64,000 nucleotides of DNA, taken from the NCBI RefSeq assembly GCF_001679925.1, contig NZ_LYUZ01000092.1, positions 811 to 64,810 of the forward strand. The letters run 5' to 3'. How positions within the stretch are numbered: the stretch's first letter is position 1; each line of letters starts with the position of its first letter. Positions 62,482 to 64,000 of the stretch are shown here, piece after piece. Origin of the DNA: Leisingera sp. JC1. GTDB taxonomy: Bacteria; Pseudomonadota; Alphaproteobacteria; Rhodobacterales; Rhodobacteraceae. The notes beneath the pieces were generated by a model, which was not told the origin of the DNA, ran no database searches, and saw only the letters and a list, made by a program, of their open reading frames with translations. Both the position numbers and the translations under genes were made by a program.

Positions 62482-63717
62482 ATGTTGCAGCTACCTTTGG
62501 CCGGAAAAATCAAATCGAAACAGATGCAACGGCGAACCACAAATTCCAGCCGCCCTGCGGTGCTGCAGCCCCGGCCTCCGGGGGAGCTGCTCTGGGTGCA
62601 TGCGTCCACACCGGAACGCTACCTTGCGCTTTGCGACATCGGACGCCGTCTTAAGACCCTGCGCCCGGATCTGTCTGTGCTGGCCAGCTGGGAGCCGGGA
62701 TTGCATCTGACCGGCACTGTCGGCTGCGACGTTCCGGTCGGCCCGCTGGCAGAGGACACCCTGGCAGAGGCCCGCGAATTCGTCGCGCATTGGCAGCCCG
62801 ATGCCTGCATCTGGACCGGCGCGCCGGCCCGGCGCGTCATGCTGCGGCATTTGCGCGACCAGGGTACGGGCGTGCTTCTGGCCGACCTTCTGGACAATGA
62901 ACTGCCGCACCGCACCAGCCGCTGGCTGCCGGATCAGCGGCGCAGGATGCTGGAAAGCCTGACTGGCATTCTGACACCGTCCAAAACGGTTCGGGACCGG
63001 CTGATCAGGCTGGGCTTCCCCGCTGAAAGGCTGGAAGTGGCCGGAAAACTACGCGTGTCTGCCGTTCCCCCAGGCTGCAATGATGATGAACTGGCCTCCA
63101 TGCAGCAAACCCTGGGCAGCCGCCCGGTCTGGCTGGCAGCCCACGTCAAACTGGATGAGCTGCCCCGCGTACTGGATGCCCACCGGTCCGCGTTACGGCT
63201 GCTGCACCGCCTGCTGCTGGTGGTTGCTCTGGACAGAACCTCGGATCTGGGAGCGGCCCGCGGCCTGGTGCAGAACAGCGGGCTTTCCTTTGCTGATTGG
63301 GAAGCCGGCGATGAGCCTGAAGACTTCAATCAGGTTCTTCTCACTGCCGGCGAGGACCTTGGCCTCTGGTACCGCTTGTCGCCGGTTGCGCTGATCGCCA
63401 GCAGCCTGGACCCGGTGGCCCAGGGCCAGTCGCCGCTTGATGCCGCTGCCCTCGGGTCTGCGCTGATGCATGGCCCGGGCATCCACGCCCACCGGGAGCT
63501 TTACGACAGGCTGACCAAGGCCCACGCCGCGGTCAAGGTGCAGACACAAGGCGAGATGTCTGACGCTGTTGTTGCGCTTTCGGCACCGGACAAGGCAGCC
63601 GAAATGGCCCTTGCCGGCTGGCAAAGCGTTACCGAAAGTGCGGCCACAACAGACACACTTCTGGAAAAGGTCCAGGCTCTACTGGACCAGCGCGAGGACA
63701 GTGATGCGGGCACCTGA
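62482..63717 (+). CDS. Kdo-transferase-like glycosyltransferase (Glycos_transf_N domain)
   Basis: 411-residue protein of the 3-deoxy-D-manno-octulosonate transferase family, which adds Kdo to lipid A precursors. Recognisable parts are the [41 protein letters not shown]-terminal domain, [37 protein letters not shown], and [26 protein letters not shown]. The N-terminal membrane anchor of typical WaaA is absent, so this may be a soluble or secondary form. Start uncertain: ATG at 62482 has no clear site, and 62524 is possible. It lies immediately before lpxK, overlapping it by 14 bp. Confidence 0.85.
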   Translation: MLQLPLAGKIKSKQMQRRTTNSSRPAVLQPRPPGELLWVHASTPERYLALCDIGRRLKTLRPDLSVLASWEPGLHLTGTVGCDVPVGPLAEDTLAEAREFVAHWQPDACIWTGAPARRVMLRHLRDQGTGVLLADLLDNELPHRTSRWLPDQRRRMLESLTGILTPSKTVRDRLIRLGFPAERLEVAGKLRVSAVPPGCNDDELASMQQTLGSRPVWLAAHVKLDELPRVLDAHRSALRLLHRLLLVVALDRTSDLGAARGLVQNSGLSFADWEAGDEPEDFNQVLLTAGEDLGLWYRLSPVALIASSLDPVAQGQSPLDAAALGSALMHGPGIHAHRELYDRLTKAHAAVKVQTQGEMSDAVVALSAPDKAAEMALAGWQSVTESAATTDTLLEKVQALLDQREDSDAGT

Positions 63718-64000
63718 TTTCTGGCACAAGCCGCCGGGAAAATTCGATCTGCGGTCAGCCCTGCTGGCACCCATGGGCTGGACCTATGCGCGCGCCACCG
63801 CATCCCGGCTGGCCAAAGGCAGACCGCAAGCTTTCGGTGTGCCGGTGATCTGCGTCGGCAACCTGAATGCCGGCGGCACCGGTAAAACGCCCACCGTGAT
63901 TTGGCTGCTCGAGACCCTGCGCAGCCTCGGGCATGAGCCGCATGTGGTCACCCGCGGCTATGGCGGCACGCTGGAAGGGCCGGTTCAGGTGTTTCCCGGC
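63704..64000 (+). CDS. lpxK: tetraacyldisaccharide 4'-kinase, cut by window end
   Basis: The first 99 codons of lpxK, running off the right edge. The frame starts [18 protein letters not shown] and shows the LpxK P-loop [22 protein letters not shown] near residues 51-72, followed by [14 protein letters not shown], the family VxRGYGG motif. The enzyme phosphorylates lipid A disaccharide at the inner membrane. It begins 14 bp inside the Kdo-transferase-like gene, in another frame, so the two are coupled. Identification is firm; the 3' part is not available. Confidence 0.94.
   Translation, partial: MRAPDFWHKPPGKFDLRSALLAPMGWTYARATASRLAKGRPQAFGVPVICVGNLNAGGTGKTPTVIWLLETLRSLGHEPHVVTRGYGGTLEGPVQVFPG

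Overview
The window is GC-rich, densely packed chromosomal DNA from a marine alphaproteobacterium of the Roseobacter group (Rhodobacteraceae; Leisingera/Phaeobacter/Ruegeria-like by gene content and protein character; the genus is inference). The grounds are the dnaN-recF-gyrB replication genes, several GcvT-fused methylamine dehydrogenases, a TRAP transporter, alphaproteobacterial gene orders such as DUF3576-leuS-lptE-holA, and strong GC bias at third codon positions. No tRNA, rRNA or CRISPR was seen.

Layout. (1) 1-772: right end of an IS3-family element. (2) 951-9242: a catabolic and uptake module made of an XRE/cupin regulator divergent from an omega-amino acid:pyruvate aminotransferase, malonate-semialdehyde dehydrogenase, alanine dehydrogenase, a DctPQM TRAP transporter and a universal stress protein. 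It reads as a beta-alanine or similar omega-amino-acid pathway in which alanine dehydrogenase recycles the pyruvate acceptor. (3) 9243-10194: about 950 bp without a credible gene. (4) 10195-16920: gyrB, a three-gene insert (flavodoxin-fold reductase, TetR, LysE), recF and dnaN; dnaA is not here. (5) 17115-26298: seven co-directional minus-strand genes (XRE/cupin regulator, GFA protein, DMGDH-like enzyme, MDR reductase, homocysteine methyltransferase, GlxA/AraC regulator, second DMGDH-like enzyme), headed by two inverted-repeat operators and closed by an intrinsic terminator. This is a demethylation and one-carbon system and the most interesting region of the window. (6) 26369-34227: msrC, a thiolase, a STAS/HATPase pair, a GGT homologue, hspQ, a lytic transglycosylase-like lipoprotein, a class III cyclase fused to an alpha/beta hydrolase, and lolA. 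(7) 34308-47412: ftsK, a DapC-like aminotransferase, an amidase, a UbiH-family hydroxylase, Trm112 and LON-domain genes, cnoX, a DUF6653 protein, xthA, an OmpR-type regulator, ribA and an L,D-transpeptidase-like gene. (8) 47467-54922: yggS, a porin, a DUF3576 lipoprotein, leuS-lptE-holA and a GST. (9) 54895-64000: a YhiN-like flavoprotein, an HNH protein, an SDR/crotonase/VOC operon, a DUF2125 protein, and pmbA-cysQ-Kdo-transferase-like-lpxK, cut by the window end.

How the genes work together. Two accessory catabolic systems (regions 2 and 5), each with an XRE/cupin sensor, flank the replication genes. The first would turn omega-amino acids into acyl-CoA, CO2 and ammonium. The second would strip methyl groups from an N-methylated substrate and pass one-carbon units to tetrahydrofolate and homocysteine. 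The rest is mostly core envelope, replication, translation and cofactor functions. Start codons were chosen from Shine-Dalgarno spacing and family N-termini, and many lie inside longer open frames.
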